Numbered from the stretch's first letter, positions 38,304-47,955 are shown. The stretch: 64,000 nt of DNA from Bacteroidia bacterium (GCA_002749065.1 PDTX01000003.1:1-64000); one strand, 5' to 3'. The notes: generated by a model from the letters alone, not told the origin. Numbers and translations: made by a program.

Positions 38304-38978
38304 ATGCCGCTGATAGTCATTGAGGGGGTCGACGGCGCGGGCAAGAGCACCCAGGCCCAGCTATTGGCCGAACGTCTACGCCAGGAGGGCGCGCGCGTGG
38401 AGCACATCCACTTCCCCCGCCTCCAGAGCCCCGTCTACGGCGAGCTCATCGCGGCCTTCCTCCGGGGGGAGTTCGGCGATGCGAGGGCCACGGACCCCCG
38501 CCTCATCGCCCTGCTGTACGCCGGCGACCGTGCGGCCATCGCCCCCCAGCTCCACGCGCGCCTCGGGGCCGGGGAGTACATCCTCTGCGACCGCTACTAC
38601 ATCTCCAACCTCGCCTACCAGGGGGCCAAGGTGCAGGCTGGCCCCGAGCGGGAGACCCTGATAGACTGGATACTGCGCATGGAGCTGGAGCATTTTGCCA
38701 TCCCCCCGGCCGACCAGACCATCTTCCTGGACGTGCCCCCGGCCTTCACCCAGCGCGTGCTCACCGAGCGAGCCGCCCAGGAGCAGCGCGAGTACCTCCG
38801 GGGGCAGCACGACGTGCATGAGCGCGACGCCGACATGCAGGCGGAGGTGCGTCGCATCTTCCTGCAGCTGGAGCGCCGCGTACCCCGCTTCCACCGGATT
38901 GTCTGCACCGATGGCCAGGGGCACATGCGCGCCGTGGACGATATCGCCGCCGAGCTCTGGGGCAGGGTTCGTGGATAA
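38304..38978 (+). CDS. tmk: Thymidylate kinase
   Basis: Phosphorylates dTMP to dTDP. The 224-residue protein has the P-loop GVDGAGKS at 8-15, the DRYYISNLAYQGAK segment and FLDVPP, which mark bacterial Tmk. Length is slightly above the usual 205-215. It ends in TAA; the promoter for ffh begins immediately after. Confidence 0.93.
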   Translation: MPLIVIEGVDGAGKSTQAQLLAERLRQEGARVEHIHFPRLQSPVYGELIAAFLRGEFGDARATDPRLIALLYAGDRAAIAPQLHARLGAGEYILCDRYYISNLAYQGAKVQAGPERETLIDWILRMELEHFAIPPADQTIFLDVPPAFTQRVLTERAAQEQREYLRGQHDVHERDADMQAEVRRIFLQLERRVPRFHRIVCTDGQGHMRAVDDIAAELWGRVRG

Positions 38979-38983
38979 TTTCC

Positions 38984-38991
38984 TACCTTTG
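38984..38991 (+). promoter_or_regulatory. -7 element for ffh
   Basis: TACCTTTG is a perfect -7 match, 42 bases before the ffh ATG. The -33 region has only TTCG at 38968. Confidence 0.55.
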
Positions 38992-39032
38992 CGCGGGGCC
39001 TTGCCCCATGCACAAATATACCGGCTTCTACT

Positions 39033-40361
39033 ATGTTTGATAAGCTCTCTGATAGATTAGAAAGTACCTTTAAGCGCCTCAAGGGCCAGGGCAGGATCAC
39101 CGAGATCAACGTCGCGGAGACCATGCGCGACGTGCGCCGCGCGCTCATCGATGCCGATGTTAACTACAAGGTGGCCAAGGAGTTCACCGACCGGGTGAAG
39201 GAGGAGGCCCTTGGCCAGGACGTGCTGACGGCCGTCCAGCCCGGGCAGATGATGGTCAAGATTGTGCACGACCAGCTCGCCGAGCTCATGGGCGGCACGG
39301 CCACCGAGATCAACCTCAGCGGCAAGCCGGCCATCATCCTCATCGCCGGTCTGCAGGGCTCCGGGAAGACCACCTTCAGCGGCAAGCTCGCCCACCGCCT
39401 CAAGCGCAAGCAGGGCCACAGCCCGCTGCTGGTGGCCTGCGACGTGTACCGCCCGGCGGCCATCAACCAGCTCCGCGTCGTGGGCGAGTCGGTGGGCGTG
39501 CCCGTGTACTCCGAGGAGGGCAACAAGGATGTCATCGCGGTGGCCCAGGCCGCCATCCGGGAGGCCAAGAAGAACGGCAACAGCGTGGTCATCATCGATA
39601 CGGCCGGGCGATTGGCCATCGACGAGGAGATGATGCAGGAGGTCTCGAACCTCAAGGCCACCGTGGCGCCCAGCGAGATTCTCTTCGTGGTGGACTCCAT
39701 GACGGGGCAGGACGCCGTCAACACCGCCAAGGCCTTCCACGACCGGCTCGACTTCGACGGGGTGGTCCTCACCAAGCTCGACGGCGACACCCGCGGCGGG
39801 GCGGCCCTCACGATTCGGTCCGTGGTGGAGAAGCCCATCAAGTTCGTCGGCACGGGCGAGAAGATGGACGCGCTTGACGTGTTCCACCCCGAGCGTATGG
39901 CCGACCGCATCCTCGGCATGGGCGACATCGTCTCCCTGGTGGAGAAGGCCCAGGAGGAGTACAACGAGGAGGAGGCCCGGCGGCTGGAGAAGAAGATCAA
40001 GCAGAACAAGTTCGACTTCAACGACTTCCTCAACCAGCTCGAGCACATCAAGAAGATGGGCAACATCAAGGACCTGATGGGCATGATACCCGGGGTGGGC
40101 AAGGCCATCAAGGATGTCGACATCGACAACGACTCCTTCAAGGGCATAGAGGCCATCATCCGCTCGATGACCCCCGCCGAGCGGTCCAACCCCACCCTGA
40201 TCGACCAGTCGCGCCGCCAGCGTATCGCCCTGGGCAGCGGCTCGACCGTCACGGAGGTCAACCGCCTCCTCAAGCAGTTTGAGGAGACCCGCAAGGCCAT
40301 GCGGATGATGAGCCGTGGCGGCCAGAGGCCCTCGCTCCGCAAGGCCAAGAAGCGCCGCTAG
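39033..40361 (+). CDS. ffh: Signal recognition particle protein Ffh
   Basis: GTPase subunit of SRP, binds 4.5S RNA and signal peptides. The 442-residue protein has the N-domain, G1 motif GLQGSGKT at 106-113, [16 protein letters not shown] and a C-terminal methionine-rich M-domain ([13 protein letters not shown]). No SRP RNA gene was recognised nearby. Confidence 0.97.
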   Translation: MFDKLSDRLESTFKRLKGQGRITEINVAETMRDVRRALIDADVNYKVAKEFTDRVKEEALGQDVLTAVQPGQMMVKIVHDQLAELMGGTATEINLSGKPAIILIAGLQGSGKTTFSGKLAHRLKRKQGHSPLLVACDVYRPAAINQLRVVGESVGVPVYSEEGNKDVIAVAQAAIREAKKNGNSVVIIDTAGRLAIDEEMMQEVSNLKATVAPSEILFVVDSMTGQDAVNTAKAFHDRLDFDGVVLTKLDGDTRGGAALTIRSVVEKPIKFVGTGEKMDALDVFHPERMADRILGMGDIVSLVEKAQEEYNEEEARRLEKKIKQNKFDFNDFLNQLEHIKKMGNIKDLMGMIPGVGKAIKDVDIDNDSFKGIEAIIRSMTPAERSNPTLIDQSRRQRIALGSGSTVTEVNRLLKQFEETRKAMRMMSRGGQRPSLRKAKKRR

Positions 40362-40406
40362 CCGCATTTCGCGCAACCAATTTCGTCAACCAGCAATACG
40401 GAGCAT

Positions 40407-41282
40407 ATGCAACTACTCGATGGGAAAGCCGTGGCCAGCAGCCTGGCCGAAGAGATGCGCGCCGAGGTGCAGCGCCTGGTGCAGCAGGGGCAGCGCCCCC
40501 CCTGCCTTGTCGCCGTCCTGGTGGGCGACAACCCCGCCAGCAAGGCCTACGTCGCCAGCAAGGAGAAGAAGTGCCTTGAGCTGGGCTTCAGCTCCCGGGT
40601 ATGCCGCTTTGAGGAGAGCGTGAGCGAGGCTGAGCTGCTGGCTGAAATCGGGCGGCTCAACCGGGACCCGGAGGTGGACGGCTTCATCGTGCAGCTGCCG
40701 CTCCCGGGGCACATCGACGAGCGGAAGGTCACCCAGGCCATCGACCCCCGCAAGGACGTGGACGGCTTCCACCCCACCAACCTCGGCCTGATGATGCTCG
40801 GCCTGGACACCTACCTGCCGGCCACCCCCTACGGCATCCTCCGCATGCTGCAGCACTACGAGATCCCCACCAAGGGGAAGCACCTGGTGGTGCTCGGCCG
40901 TAGCCACATCGTGGGCCTGCCCGTGGCCAACATGCTGGTCCAGAAGGCCTACCCCGGCGACTGCACCGTCACCATATGCCACAGCCGCACGCAGGACCTG
41001 GAGGGCATCCTCCGCCAGGCCGACATCCTCATCGTGGCCATGGGCGTGCCCGAGTTCCTGCGGGCCGACATGGTCAAGGAGGGCGCGGTGGTCATCGACG
41101 TGGGCATCAACCGCGTGGACGACCCCAGCCGCAAGTCGGGCTACCGCCTGGTGGGCGATGTGGCCTTCGATGAGGTCGCCCCCAAGACCAGCTACATCAG
41201 CCCCGTGCCCGGGGGCGTGGGCCCGATGACCATCATTACCCTCATGTACAACACCCTCAAGGCGCGCCGCCAGCAGCTCTAG
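40407..41282 (+). CDS. folD: Bifunctional methylenetetrahydrofolate dehydrogenase/cyclohydrolase
   Basis: Interconverts methylene-, methenyl- and formyl-THF. The 291-residue protein has YVASKEKKC with the catalytic lysine, [10 protein letters not shown], the [14 protein letters not shown] nucleotide-binding segment and the closing [11 protein letters not shown] signature. It lies 45 bases after ffh and is followed by a strong terminator. Confidence 0.96.
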   Translation: MQLLDGKAVASSLAEEMRAEVQRLVQQGQRPPCLVAVLVGDNPASKAYVASKEKKCLELGFSSRVCRFEESVSEAELLAEIGRLNRDPEVDGFIVQLPLPGHIDERKVTQAIDPRKDVDGFHPTNLGLMMLGLDTYLPATPYGILRMLQHYEIPTKGKHLVVLGRSHIVGLPVANMLVQKAYPGDCTVTICHSRTQDLEGILRQADILIVAMGVPEFLRADMVKEGAVVIDVGINRVDDPSRKSGYRLVGDVAFDEVAPKTSYISPVPGGVGPMTIITLMYNTLKARRQQL

Positions 41283-41313
41283 GCCACTGGCCATGGCCAC
41301 CCCAAGGCCTTTC

Positions 41314-41347
41314 GCGGGCCACCCGAAGGGGTGGCCCGCTTGTATTT
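41314..41347 (+). terminator. Rho-independent terminator after folD
   Basis: A perfect 11-bp stem (41314-41324 with 41329-41339), GAAG loop, then TTGTATTTTT. Ends the ffh-folD transcript. Confidence 0.85.
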
Positions 41348-41400
41348 TTGCCCAACAAGCCCTATTCTTTCTAAATAGCCCCGCCCCCCGCGCCCGCCAA

Positions 41401-41431
41401 TTGCAACTCTCTGCGGGAAAGGTTATCTTTG
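41401..41431 (+). promoter_or_regulatory. Bacteroidetes-type promoter for iorAB
   Basis: TTGC at 41401 and TATCTTTG at 41424-41431, 23 bases apart start to start, both full matches. One of the clearest promoters in the window. Confidence 0.8.
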
Positions 41432-41485
41432 CGGAAATCGGTACCAAGCCATGGTGCGAGTCGATAACCAATAAAGTAGAAGCAG

Positions 41486-43117
41486 ATGGATATAAAACTG
41501 TTGCTGGGTGATGAGGCCATCGCCCAGGGAGCCATCGATGCGGGGGTCAGCGGCGTATACGCCTACCCCGGCACACCGTCCACCGAGATCATGGAGTACG
41601 TCCAGGGGGCGAAGGCCGCCCGGGAGCGGAACATCCACCGCCAGTGGTCGGCCAACGAGAAGACCGCCATGGAGGCCGCCATCGGCATGTCCTACGCCGG
41701 CAAGCGCGCCCTGGTGTGCTTCAAGCACGTGGGGATGAACGTGGCCGCCGATGCCTTCGTCAACTCCGCCATCACCGGCACCAACGGCGGGCTGGTGGTC
41801 CTGGTGGCCGACGACCCCTCGATGCACAGCTCCCAGAACGAGCAGGATACCCGCGAGTACGCCAAGTTCGCCATGGTGCCCTGCCTGGAGCCCTCCACCC
41901 AGCAGGAGGCCTACGACATGATGTTCCACGCCTTCGACCTCTCCGAGAGGGTCAACGCCCCCGTGGTCATGCGCATCACCACCCGCATGGCGCACTCCCG
42001 GGCCGGGGTGAAGCTCCGCGAGAAGGTCAACGAGCAGAACCAGCTCCGCCTCCCGGAGGACAAGCGGCAGTTCGTCCTCCTGCCGGCCATCGCCCGCCGC
42101 AACTACCACCGCCTACTGGGCATGCAGGACGAGATGGTGAAGCTCGCGGAGGACTCCCAGTTCAACGCCCTGCGGCTCGGCAACAAGGACGGCATCGGGA
42201 TCATCACCACCGGCATCGCCCACAACTACTTCCTCGAGGCCATCGAGGGCAACTTCCAGGGCATGAGCCTGCTGAAGATTACCCAGTACCCGCTCCCGCG
42301 CCGCATGATAGAGTCGCTCTACAACCACTGCAGCGAGATCATCGTCATGGAGGAGGGCTACCCCGTGGTCGAGGGCCTGCTCCGCGGCTACTTCAACCAC
42401 GGCAAGCCCATCCACGGTCGCCTCGACGGTACGCTCCCCCGCGAGGGCGAGCTCAACCCCAACCACGTGGCCAAGGCCCTGGGCAAGCCCATCGAGGAGG
42501 GTGCGAAAATCCCCGACCTGGTGGCGGGTAGGCCCCCGGCGCTCTGCATGGGCTGCGGCCACCGCGACGTCTACGACGCGCTTAACGCCGCGCTCGAGGA
42601 GTACGGCGACGGCCGGGTATTCTCCGACATCGGCTGCTACACCCTCGGCGCGCTCCCCCCCTTCAATGCCATCAACTCCTGCGTGGACATGGGCGCGTCC
42701 ATCACCATGGCCAAGGGGGCGGCCGACGCTGGCCTCGTGCCCGCGGTGGCCATGCTCGGCGACTCCACCTTCACCCACTCGGGGATGACGGGCCTGCTCG
42801 ATGCCATCAACGAGAACAGCCCCATCACCGTGATCATCTCCGACAACTCCACCACCGGGATGACCGGCGGCCAGCAGTCGGCCGGCACCGGCAAGATCGA
42901 GGAGATATGCCTCGGCCTGGGCGTGGACCCCAAGCACATACGCCGGATGGTGCCCCTCAAGAAGCACTTCGAGGAGAACGTCGCCATCATGAAGGAGGAG
43001 CTGGCCTACAAGGGGCTCTCGGTGCTCATACCCGAGCGGGAGTGCATCCAGACCTACGCGCGCCGCCAGCGGGCCGCCAAGGCCCAGAAGGATGCCGAGA
43101 AGAAGGCCAGCAAGTAA
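41486..43117 (+). CDS. iorA: Indolepyruvate:ferredoxin oxidoreductase alpha subunit
   Basis: A 543-residue TPP enzyme, fused alpha/beta type: pyrimidine domain at the N-terminus (GDEAIAQGAIDAGVSGVYAYPGTPSTEIME), TPP-binding domain with CMGCGHRDVYDAL, GDSTFTHSGMTGL and TTGMTGG. It decarboxylates aryl pyruvates to aryl-acetyl-CoA, or runs in reverse. Archaeal IorA ends with a two-cluster ferredoxin domain; here the C-terminus has only one cysteine and ends in a Lys/Ala tail, so that domain is absent. iorB follows 27 bases later. Confidence 0.9.
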   Translation: MDIKLLLGDEAIAQGAIDAGVSGVYAYPGTPSTEIMEYVQGAKAARERNIHRQWSANEKTAMEAAIGMSYAGKRALVCFKHVGMNVAADAFVNSAITGTNGGLVVLVADDPSMHSSQNEQDTREYAKFAMVPCLEPSTQQEAYDMMFHAFDLSERVNAPVVMRITTRMAHSRAGVKLREKVNEQNQLRLPEDKRQFVLLPAIARRNYHRLLGMQDEMVKLAEDSQFNALRLGNKDGIGIITTGIAHNYFLEAIEGNFQGMSLLKITQYPLPRRMIESLYNHCSEIIVMEEGYPVVEGLLRGYFNHGKPIHGRLDGTLPREGELNPNHVAKALGKPIEEGAKIPDLVAGRPPALCMGCGHRDVYDALNAALEEYGDGRVFSDIGCYTLGALPPFNAINSCVDMGASITMAKGAADAGLVPAVAMLGDSTFTHSGMTGLLDAINENSPITVIISDNSTTGMTGGQQSAGTGKIEEICLGLGVDPKHIRRMVPLKKHFEENVAIMKEELAYKGLSVLIPERECIQTYARRQRAAKAQKDAEKKASK

Positions 43118-43144
43118 ACTCTAACCGCCAAAAATTCAGACAAA

Positions 43145-43735
43145 ATGACAAAGACCGATATAATCCTCGCGGGTGTGGGCGGACAGGGTATGCTCTCAGT
43201 GGCCGCCATCGTGGGCCACGCCGCCGTGAGCAACGAGCTACATCTCAAGCAGGCCGAAACCCACGGCATGAGCCAGCGGGGGGGCGACGTGCAGTCGCAC
43301 CTCCGAATCGCGGAGAAACCCATATGCTCGGACCTCATCCCCATGGGCAAGGCCGACCTCATCCTCTCGGGCGAGCCCATGGAGAGCCTCCGCTACCTCC
43401 CCTACCTCGCGCCCAAGGGCTACATCGTCACCAGCATCGCGCCCATCGTCAACATACCCGACTACCCCGACCTCGACCAGGTGCTGGCGCGCATCAAGGA
43501 GTACCCGCGCCACGTCCTGGTCGATGCCGAGCAGATCGCCAAGGACTGCGGCTCGGCCCGCTCGGCCAACGTCGTGATGCTCGGGGCGGCCTCCCCCCTG
43601 CTCATCATCGACTTCCAGTCGCTCGAGAACGGCATCGTGGCCCTCTTCGAGCGCAAGGGGCAGGACGTGGTCGACGCCAACCTCAAGGCCCTCCGCGCCG
43701 GGCGCGAGCTGGTCAAGGACATGAAGTTCGACTAG
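43145..43735 (+). CDS. iorB: Indolepyruvate:ferredoxin oxidoreductase beta subunit
   Basis: A 196-residue gamma-type domain protein starting TDIILAGVGGQGMLSVAAIVG, followed by KQAETHGMSQRGGDVQSHLR, both conserved in IorB. It pairs with iorA just upstream in one transcript. Confidence 0.92.
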   Translation: MTKTDIILAGVGGQGMLSVAAIVGHAAVSNELHLKQAETHGMSQRGGDVQSHLRIAEKPICSDLIPMGKADLILSGEPMESLRYLPYLAPKGYIVTSIAPIVNIPDYPDLDQVLARIKEYPRHVLVDAEQIAKDCGSARSANVVMLGAASPLLIIDFQSLENGIVALFERKGQDVVDANLKALRAGRELVKDMKFD

Positions 43736-43758
43736 GGGGAGCACCACCCCACGAACGT

Positions 43759-44529
43759 ATGCGTATCATCCTCACTGGTACGGGCATCTCGCAGGGCATC
43801 CCAGTGATAGGATGCCCCTGCGAGGCCTGTCGCTCCACCGACCCCCTCGACAAGCGGCTCCGCACCGCGGCCCTGGTCCAGGAGGGCGATACCAACGTGG
43901 CCATAGACATCGGGCCGGACTTCCGCCAGCAGATGATGCGGGCGGAGGTCACGGCCCTCCACGCCGTCGTCATCACCCATGAGCACTCCGACCACGTGGC
44001 CGGGCTTGACGACGTACGCCCCTTCAACTTCACCATGCGCTGCGAGATGCCCCTCTACGCCGAGCCCCGCGTCCTCAAGGCGCTGGCCCAGCGCTTCCCC
44101 TACGCCTTCGCCCCCCCCGAGCAGCGCTACCCCGGGGCGGCCGCCTTCGACGTGCGCCCCATCCAGCGGCTACTCCAACCCCTGGACGTGGCCGGCCTCC
44201 CCTTCCTCCCCTTCCGCGTGATGCACGGCCGCCTGCCCATCACGGGCTACAGGGTGCGGGACTTCGCCTACATCACCGATTGCAGCGCCCTCCCGGAGGA
44301 GAGCCTCGCGGCGCTCCGTGGCCTGGAGGTGCTGGTCCTCAACACGCTGCGCTACCGGCCACACCCCATGCACCTGACGCTGGCCGAGTCGCTGGCCATC
44401 GTGGAGCGGCTCCAGCCCCGGCGGGCCTTCTTCACGCACGTATCGCACGAGCTGGGCCCGCACCGCAACGTCCGGGACCTGCCGCCCAACGTGCGGATAG
44501 CCTACGACGGGATGGTCATCGACCTCTAG
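43759..44529 (+). CDS. MBL-fold metallohydrolase, PhnP-like
   Basis: A 256-residue metallo-beta-lactamase-fold protein. IPVIGCPCEAC at the N-terminus is the extra zinc-type cysteine set seen in PhnP-like enzymes, and THEHSDHVAGLDD is the HxHxDH metal motif; FFTHVSHELG supplies a late histidine. PhnP hydrolyses cyclic ribose phosphates, but most homologues outside phn operons are uncharacterised. The start is ATG 43759, 23 bases after iorB, so cotranscription is likely. Confidence 0.85.
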   Translation: MRIILTGTGISQGIPVIGCPCEACRSTDPLDKRLRTAALVQEGDTNVAIDIGPDFRQQMMRAEVTALHAVVITHEHSDHVAGLDDVRPFNFTMRCEMPLYAEPRVLKALAQRFPYAFAPPEQRYPGAAAFDVRPIQRLLQPLDVAGLPFLPFRVMHGRLPITGYRVRDFAYITDCSALPEESLAALRGLEVLVLNTLRYRPHPMHLTLAESLAIVERLQPRRAFFTHVSHELGPHRNVRDLPPNVRIAYDGMVIDL

Positions 44530-44606
44530 GTCCCCTCCCATACCCCTCCCACACCCCTCTCGTGGGGCGGGGCATCCTCCTTCCGGATTTGCTTTGCGCT
44601 TCCCGC

Positions 44607-46079
44607 CTAGAACACCGGGCTGAAGAGGCGCGCTATGGCCTCTAGGCCCCGCCGCGCCAGGGGGCGTTGCCGCCACTCCGCGAGGTCGAGGTCGTGGCTC
44701 TTGCGCGTATTGCCGATGAACTCCAGCTCGAGCCGCCGGGTGATGTCCCTGTCGTAGAGCAGGGCCAGCACCTCGTAGTTCTCCTCGAAGGAGCGTATGT
44801 CCATGTTGGCCGAGCCGACGATGGCCAGCTCCCCGTCCACAATCAGGGTCTTGGAGTGGTTGAAGCCGCCGGTGTAGAGGTAGACCCTTATGCCGCTCTC
44901 GAGCAGGTCCTCTATGTAGGAGTGGATGGCCCAGAGCACCAGCTTGGCATCGCCCCTCCGGGGGAGTATGATGCGCACGTCGACCCCGCTGAGGGCGGTG
45001 GTGCGCAGGGCCATCAGGAGGCTGTCGCTGGGGATGAAGTAGGGGGTGCAGATGTAGATGTAGCGCTTGGCCCGGGCGATGGCCGTGATGAAGGCGTGCA
45101 GGGGGGTGCTGTAGGGGTCCTCGGGCGCGCTGGTGATGATTTGGACCGGGGTATTGCCCCCCTCCACCGGGATGGGGCAGTAGTCCGGGCTGGGGGCCTC
45201 GCCGCTCACGTAGGCCCAGTCGCGGAGGAATATGCGGTGCAGGGCGTGGGCCGCGGGGCCCTTGATGCGCAGCTGCGTGTCGACCCACTGCCCGATGGAG
45301 GAGCCCGTGATGTAGCGCTGGGCGATGTTCATCCCCCCCATGTAGGCCATGGTGCCGTCGATGACCACGATTTTCCGGTGGTTGCGGTTGTTGATGCGGT
45401 TGCCCAGCAGGGGGAATATCACCCGCTCGAAGGGGTATATCCTCACCCCGCCCTCCTGCAGGCGGGCGAGCAGGGACTTGGACAGGCCCCAGCTGCCCAC
45501 GGCATCGTAGATGATGCGGACATCGACCCCCTGCCCGGCCCGCTCGATGAGCTCGGCGGCGATGCGCTGGCCGAGGGCATCGTCGGTGAAGGTGTAGTAC
45601 TCCATGTGGATGAAGTCCTGGGCGTGGCGGATGTCCTCGAGCAGGGAGGCGAAGGCGACCTCCCCCTCGTGGTAGAGCTCCACCCCGTTGCTCCCGAGCA
45701 CGGGGGCCTCCCCCTGGTGGTCGAGCAGGGTGGCGATGTAGGCGTGCGTCTCGAGCACATCGTGCTGGGGGGGGATTTCCGAGAGGGGGATGGTGGCTGT
45801 CCCGAAGCGGTCCTCCACCTCGCGGCGGCTGTCGGGGTAGCGGCGGGCTGTGAGCCGCCGGCGGAGGTTCTGCCCCAGGAAGATGTAGAAGACCAGGCCC
45901 ATGATGGGGAGCAGGATCAGGACCCAGACCCACAGGAGCGTCTTGGTGGGGTTGCGCCGGTCCAGGATGACCATCAGCACGCTCGCGGCGATGGTCAGGC
46001 AGTAGAGCAGGGCGAGGATCCGGAGGATGAGCCCGAGCTCGTAGCCATCGACCCATTGGGTGAGTAGCAGCTGTAGCAT
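44607..46079 (-). CDS. cls: Cardiolipin synthase
   Basis: A 490-residue phospholipase-D-family enzyme that condenses two phosphatidylglycerols to cardiolipin. Two N-terminal transmembrane helices (about 16-38 and 46-68) are followed by two HKD motifs: HRKIVVID (His234, Lys236, Asp241) and HSKTLIVD (His408, Lys410, Asp415). Length and order match bacterial Cls. It faces the iorAB transcript convergently; the thioesterase gene lies 42 bases upstream on the same strand. Confidence 0.93.
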   Translation of the reverse strand: MLQLLLTQWVDGYELGLILRILALLYCLTIAASVLMVILDRRNPTKTLLWVWVLILLPIMGLVFYIFLGQNLRRRLTARRYPDSRREVEDRFGTATIPLSEIPPQHDVLETHAYIATLLDHQGEAPVLGSNGVELYHEGEVAFASLLEDIRHAQDFIHMEYYTFTDDALGQRIAAELIERAGQGVDVRIIYDAVGSWGLSKSLLARLQEGGVRIYPFERVIFPLLGNRINNRNHRKIVVIDGTMAYMGGMNIAQRYITGSSIGQWVDTQLRIKGPAAHALHRIFLRDWAYVSGEAPSPDYCPIPVEGGNTPVQIITSAPEDPYSTPLHAFITAIARAKRYIYICTPYFIPSDSLLMALRTTALSGVDVRIILPRRGDAKLVLWAIHSYIEDLLESGIRVYLYTGGFNHSKTLIVDGELAIVGSANMDIRSFEENYEVLALLYDRDITRRLELEFIGNTRKSHDLDLAEWRQRPLARRGLEAIARLFSPVF

Positions 46080-46121
46080 GGTTGGGGAGAGGTGCTTAGG
46101 TTGGCCAGGCGGGGGCTCGGC

Positions 46122-46562
46122 CTAGAGCACTGCGTCTATGATCCGCTGCGGTGTCCGGATGGGGCGGCGCGTGGCACCATCCACAAAGGCCAGGGTGGTC
46201 GTCCCCCAGACAATCAGCTCGTCGTCCTGCGCCCGGGTGATCCGGTAGCCCCAGACGACGCTCGCGCCCCGTAGCTCGAGGATGCCGCTGGTGACATTGA
46301 GCACGTCATCGTAGTGCGCCGGGGTGTGGTACTTGATTTGCAGGTCGACCACCGGCAGCATGATGTCCTCCTCCTCCATCCGCCCGTAGGTGAAGCCGAG
46401 GTGGCGCATGGTCTCGTTGCGGCCCACCTCGAAGAAGAGCGGGTAGTTGCCGTAGTAGACGTAGCCCATGGCGTCGGTCTCGCCGTAGCGGACGCGGACC
46501 TGCGTGGTGAAGGCCCCCCGCAGCACGGAGGTGTCGCCCTTGAAGTCTAGCTGTTTGCCCAT
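46122..46562 (-). CDS. Acyl-CoA thioesterase, YbgC/FadM type
   Basis: A 146-residue hotdog-fold thioesterase. The motif RYGETDAMGYVYYGNYPLFFE holds the catalytic Asp30 of the 4-hydroxybenzoyl-CoA thioesterase group. Substrate unknown; adjacency to cls suggests a link to lipid metabolism. It has its own minus-strand -7 element upstream. Confidence 0.88.
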   Translation of the reverse strand: MGKQLDFKGDTSVLRGAFTTQVRVRYGETDAMGYVYYGNYPLFFEVGRNETMRHLGFTYGRMEEEDIMLPVVDLQIKYHTPAHYDDVLNVTSGILELRGASVVWGYRITRAQDDELIVWGTTTLAFVDGATRRPIRTPQRIIDAVL

Positions 46563-46597
46563 GGTGACCAGAAGTGATTAGCATGAATTCCTGCGGC

Positions 46598-46605
46598 CAA
46601 AGGTA
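46598..46605 (-). promoter_or_regulatory. -7 element, minus strand, for the thioesterase-cls pair
   Basis: Minus-strand TACCTTTG, a perfect match, 36 bases before the start codon at 46562. No clear -33 TTG. Confidence 0.6.
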
Positions 46606-46677
46606 GTGAAAATTTTGGCACATACACCCCGCCCCCGCCATGCCCGGCCCCCGCCGCGGGGCCCTTTTCGCGGCGCA

Positions 46678-46709
46678 TTTGGTATTGTATGCCAATAGGT
46701 ATATATTTG
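46678..46709 (+). promoter_or_regulatory. Bacteroidetes-type promoter for the SiaC-like gene
   Basis: TTTG at 46678-46681 and TATATTTG at 46702-46709, about 23 bases apart; both match consensus. Divergent from the thioesterase promoter about 100 bases away. Confidence 0.75.
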
Positions 46710-46752
46710 CGCAGTGCCATTCGACCGGCATGCTGTAGTATAAGAACTCGTA

Positions 46753-47160
46753 ATGGTGGATAATACGTCAATGCGCTCCCCGGCTCTCCAGCTCGAGGGC
46801 ACGGCTAGCACCCCCACGGTGGATTTCGATAGCCAGACCGGATGCCTGCATCTGCGCGGCGTGTCCATGCCCGAGAACGTGCTGGTCTTCTACCGGCCCA
46901 TCCTGCAGTGGATTCGCGACTACTCCCGCCACCCCGCGGAGGCAACCTGCATGCGCTTCGACCTCCTCTACTTCAACACGGCCTCCTCGAAGCTCCTGCT
47001 GGAGCTCTTCTCCATCCTGGAGGACATGCACGAGGCCGGGCGCCGCGTGGAGGTCGAGTGGCTCTACCGCGAGGAGGACCTCGACATGGAGGAGGCCGGC
47101 GAGGACTTCTCCAACCTGCTCCAGCTGCCCTTCCGCATGGTGAGGAAGCCGAACGACTAG
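46753..47160 (+). CDS. DUF1987/SiaC-family regulatory phosphoprotein
   Basis: A 135-residue single-domain protein. LEGTASTPTVDFD, RGVSMPENVLVFYRPILQWI and LLYFNTASSKLLLELF follow the DUF1987 pattern. In Pseudomonas aeruginosa SiaC is switched by phosphorylation of a threonine by SiaB and SiaA and then activates a diguanylate cyclase. Thr76 in YFNTASSK is the probable equivalent. Neither SiaA- nor SiaB-like genes are adjacent, so its partners would be encoded elsewhere. Confidence 0.82.
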   Translation: MVDNTSMRSPALQLEGTASTPTVDFDSQTGCLHLRGVSMPENVLVFYRPILQWIRDYSRHPAEATCMRFDLLYFNTASSKLLLELFSILEDMHEAGRRVEVEWLYREEDLDMEEAGEDFSNLLQLPFRMVRKPND

Positions 47161-47214
47161 CCCCTCGGCGTGCCCCCGCCCGCCACATTGCCCAACAGTA
47201 ATACCGACAGCACA

Positions 47215-47955
47215 ATGAACTATACCAATCGGCGGAGCATCCGCAGCTACCGCAAGGACCCCATCGACGAGCAGCACCTCTCGGCCATCCTGCGTGGGGC
47301 CCTGCGGGCATCCAACACCGGGAACATGCAGACCTGGAGCGTGGTCGTGACGCGCGACCCGGCCAAGAAGGCCGCCCTGGCACCCTGCCACTTCGGTCAG
47401 CCCATGGTGGAGGCCGCGCCGGTGGTGCTGACCTTCTGCCTGGACTACAACCGGCTGGAGAAGTGGTGCCAGGCCTCGGGCGCGCAGGGCGTGCACTACG
47501 ACAGCCTCATGGCGGTCTATGTCGCCACCATCGACACCATCATCGCCGCGCAGAACGCCGCGGTGGCCGCCGAGGACCTCGGCCTGGGCATCTGCTTCCT
47601 GGGCACGGCCGTCTACAACATGCAGGGGATTATCGACATCCTCAAGCTCCCCCGGGGGGTGGTCCCCGTGACGACCATCACGATGGGCTGGCCCGACCAG
47701 CTCCCGCCCCTGACCGAGCGTCTGCCCCTCGAGGCCCTCGTGCATCAGGAGGAGTACTGCGAGCGCAGCCCCGAGGAGGTGCGGGCCCTCTACCGCGACA
47801 TTGAGGCCAACCCGGCCAATCAGGCCTTCGTGCGGGAGAACAGCAAGGAGGCCCTGGCCCAGGTGTTCTGCGAGGTGCGCTACAGCCCGGAGTCGTACCG
47901 CCAGTTCTCGGCCAAAATGCTTGAGGCGCTGCGTGCACAGGGCTTCGCGGTCTAG
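47215..47955 (+). CDS. Nitroreductase-family protein
   Basis: A 246-residue FMN-dependent nitroreductase. NRRSIRSYRKDPID at the N-terminus, RASNTGNMQTW, and AAEDLGLGICFLGTAVYN with the GL-G-C-F-G-like loop are typical. Members reduce nitro groups, flavins or quinones using NAD(P)H. ATG 47215 is chosen. The end overlaps the Omp85-like gene by 23 bases. Confidence 0.88.
   Translation: MNYTNRRSIRSYRKDPIDEQHLSAILRGALRASNTGNMQTWSVVVTRDPAKKAALAPCHFGQPMVEAAPVVLTFCLDYNRLEKWCQASGAQGVHYDSLMAVYVATIDTIIAAQNAAVAAEDLGLGICFLGTAVYNMQGIIDILKLPRGVVPVTTITMGWPDQLPPLTERLPLEALVHQEEYCERSPEEVRALYRDIEANPANQAFVRENSKEALAQVFCEVRYSPESYRQFSAKMLEALRAQGFAV

Noticed and set aside
38984-39032. SRP RNA gene next to ffh
   Set aside because: The gap is only 54 bases and lacks the GGAAG-type tetraloop; no SRP RNA fits.
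47801-47932. Upstream extension of the Omp85-like frame inside the nitroreductase gene
   Set aside because: The added residues are Arg/Ser/Pro-rich shadow sequence; the signal peptide begins right after GTG 47933.
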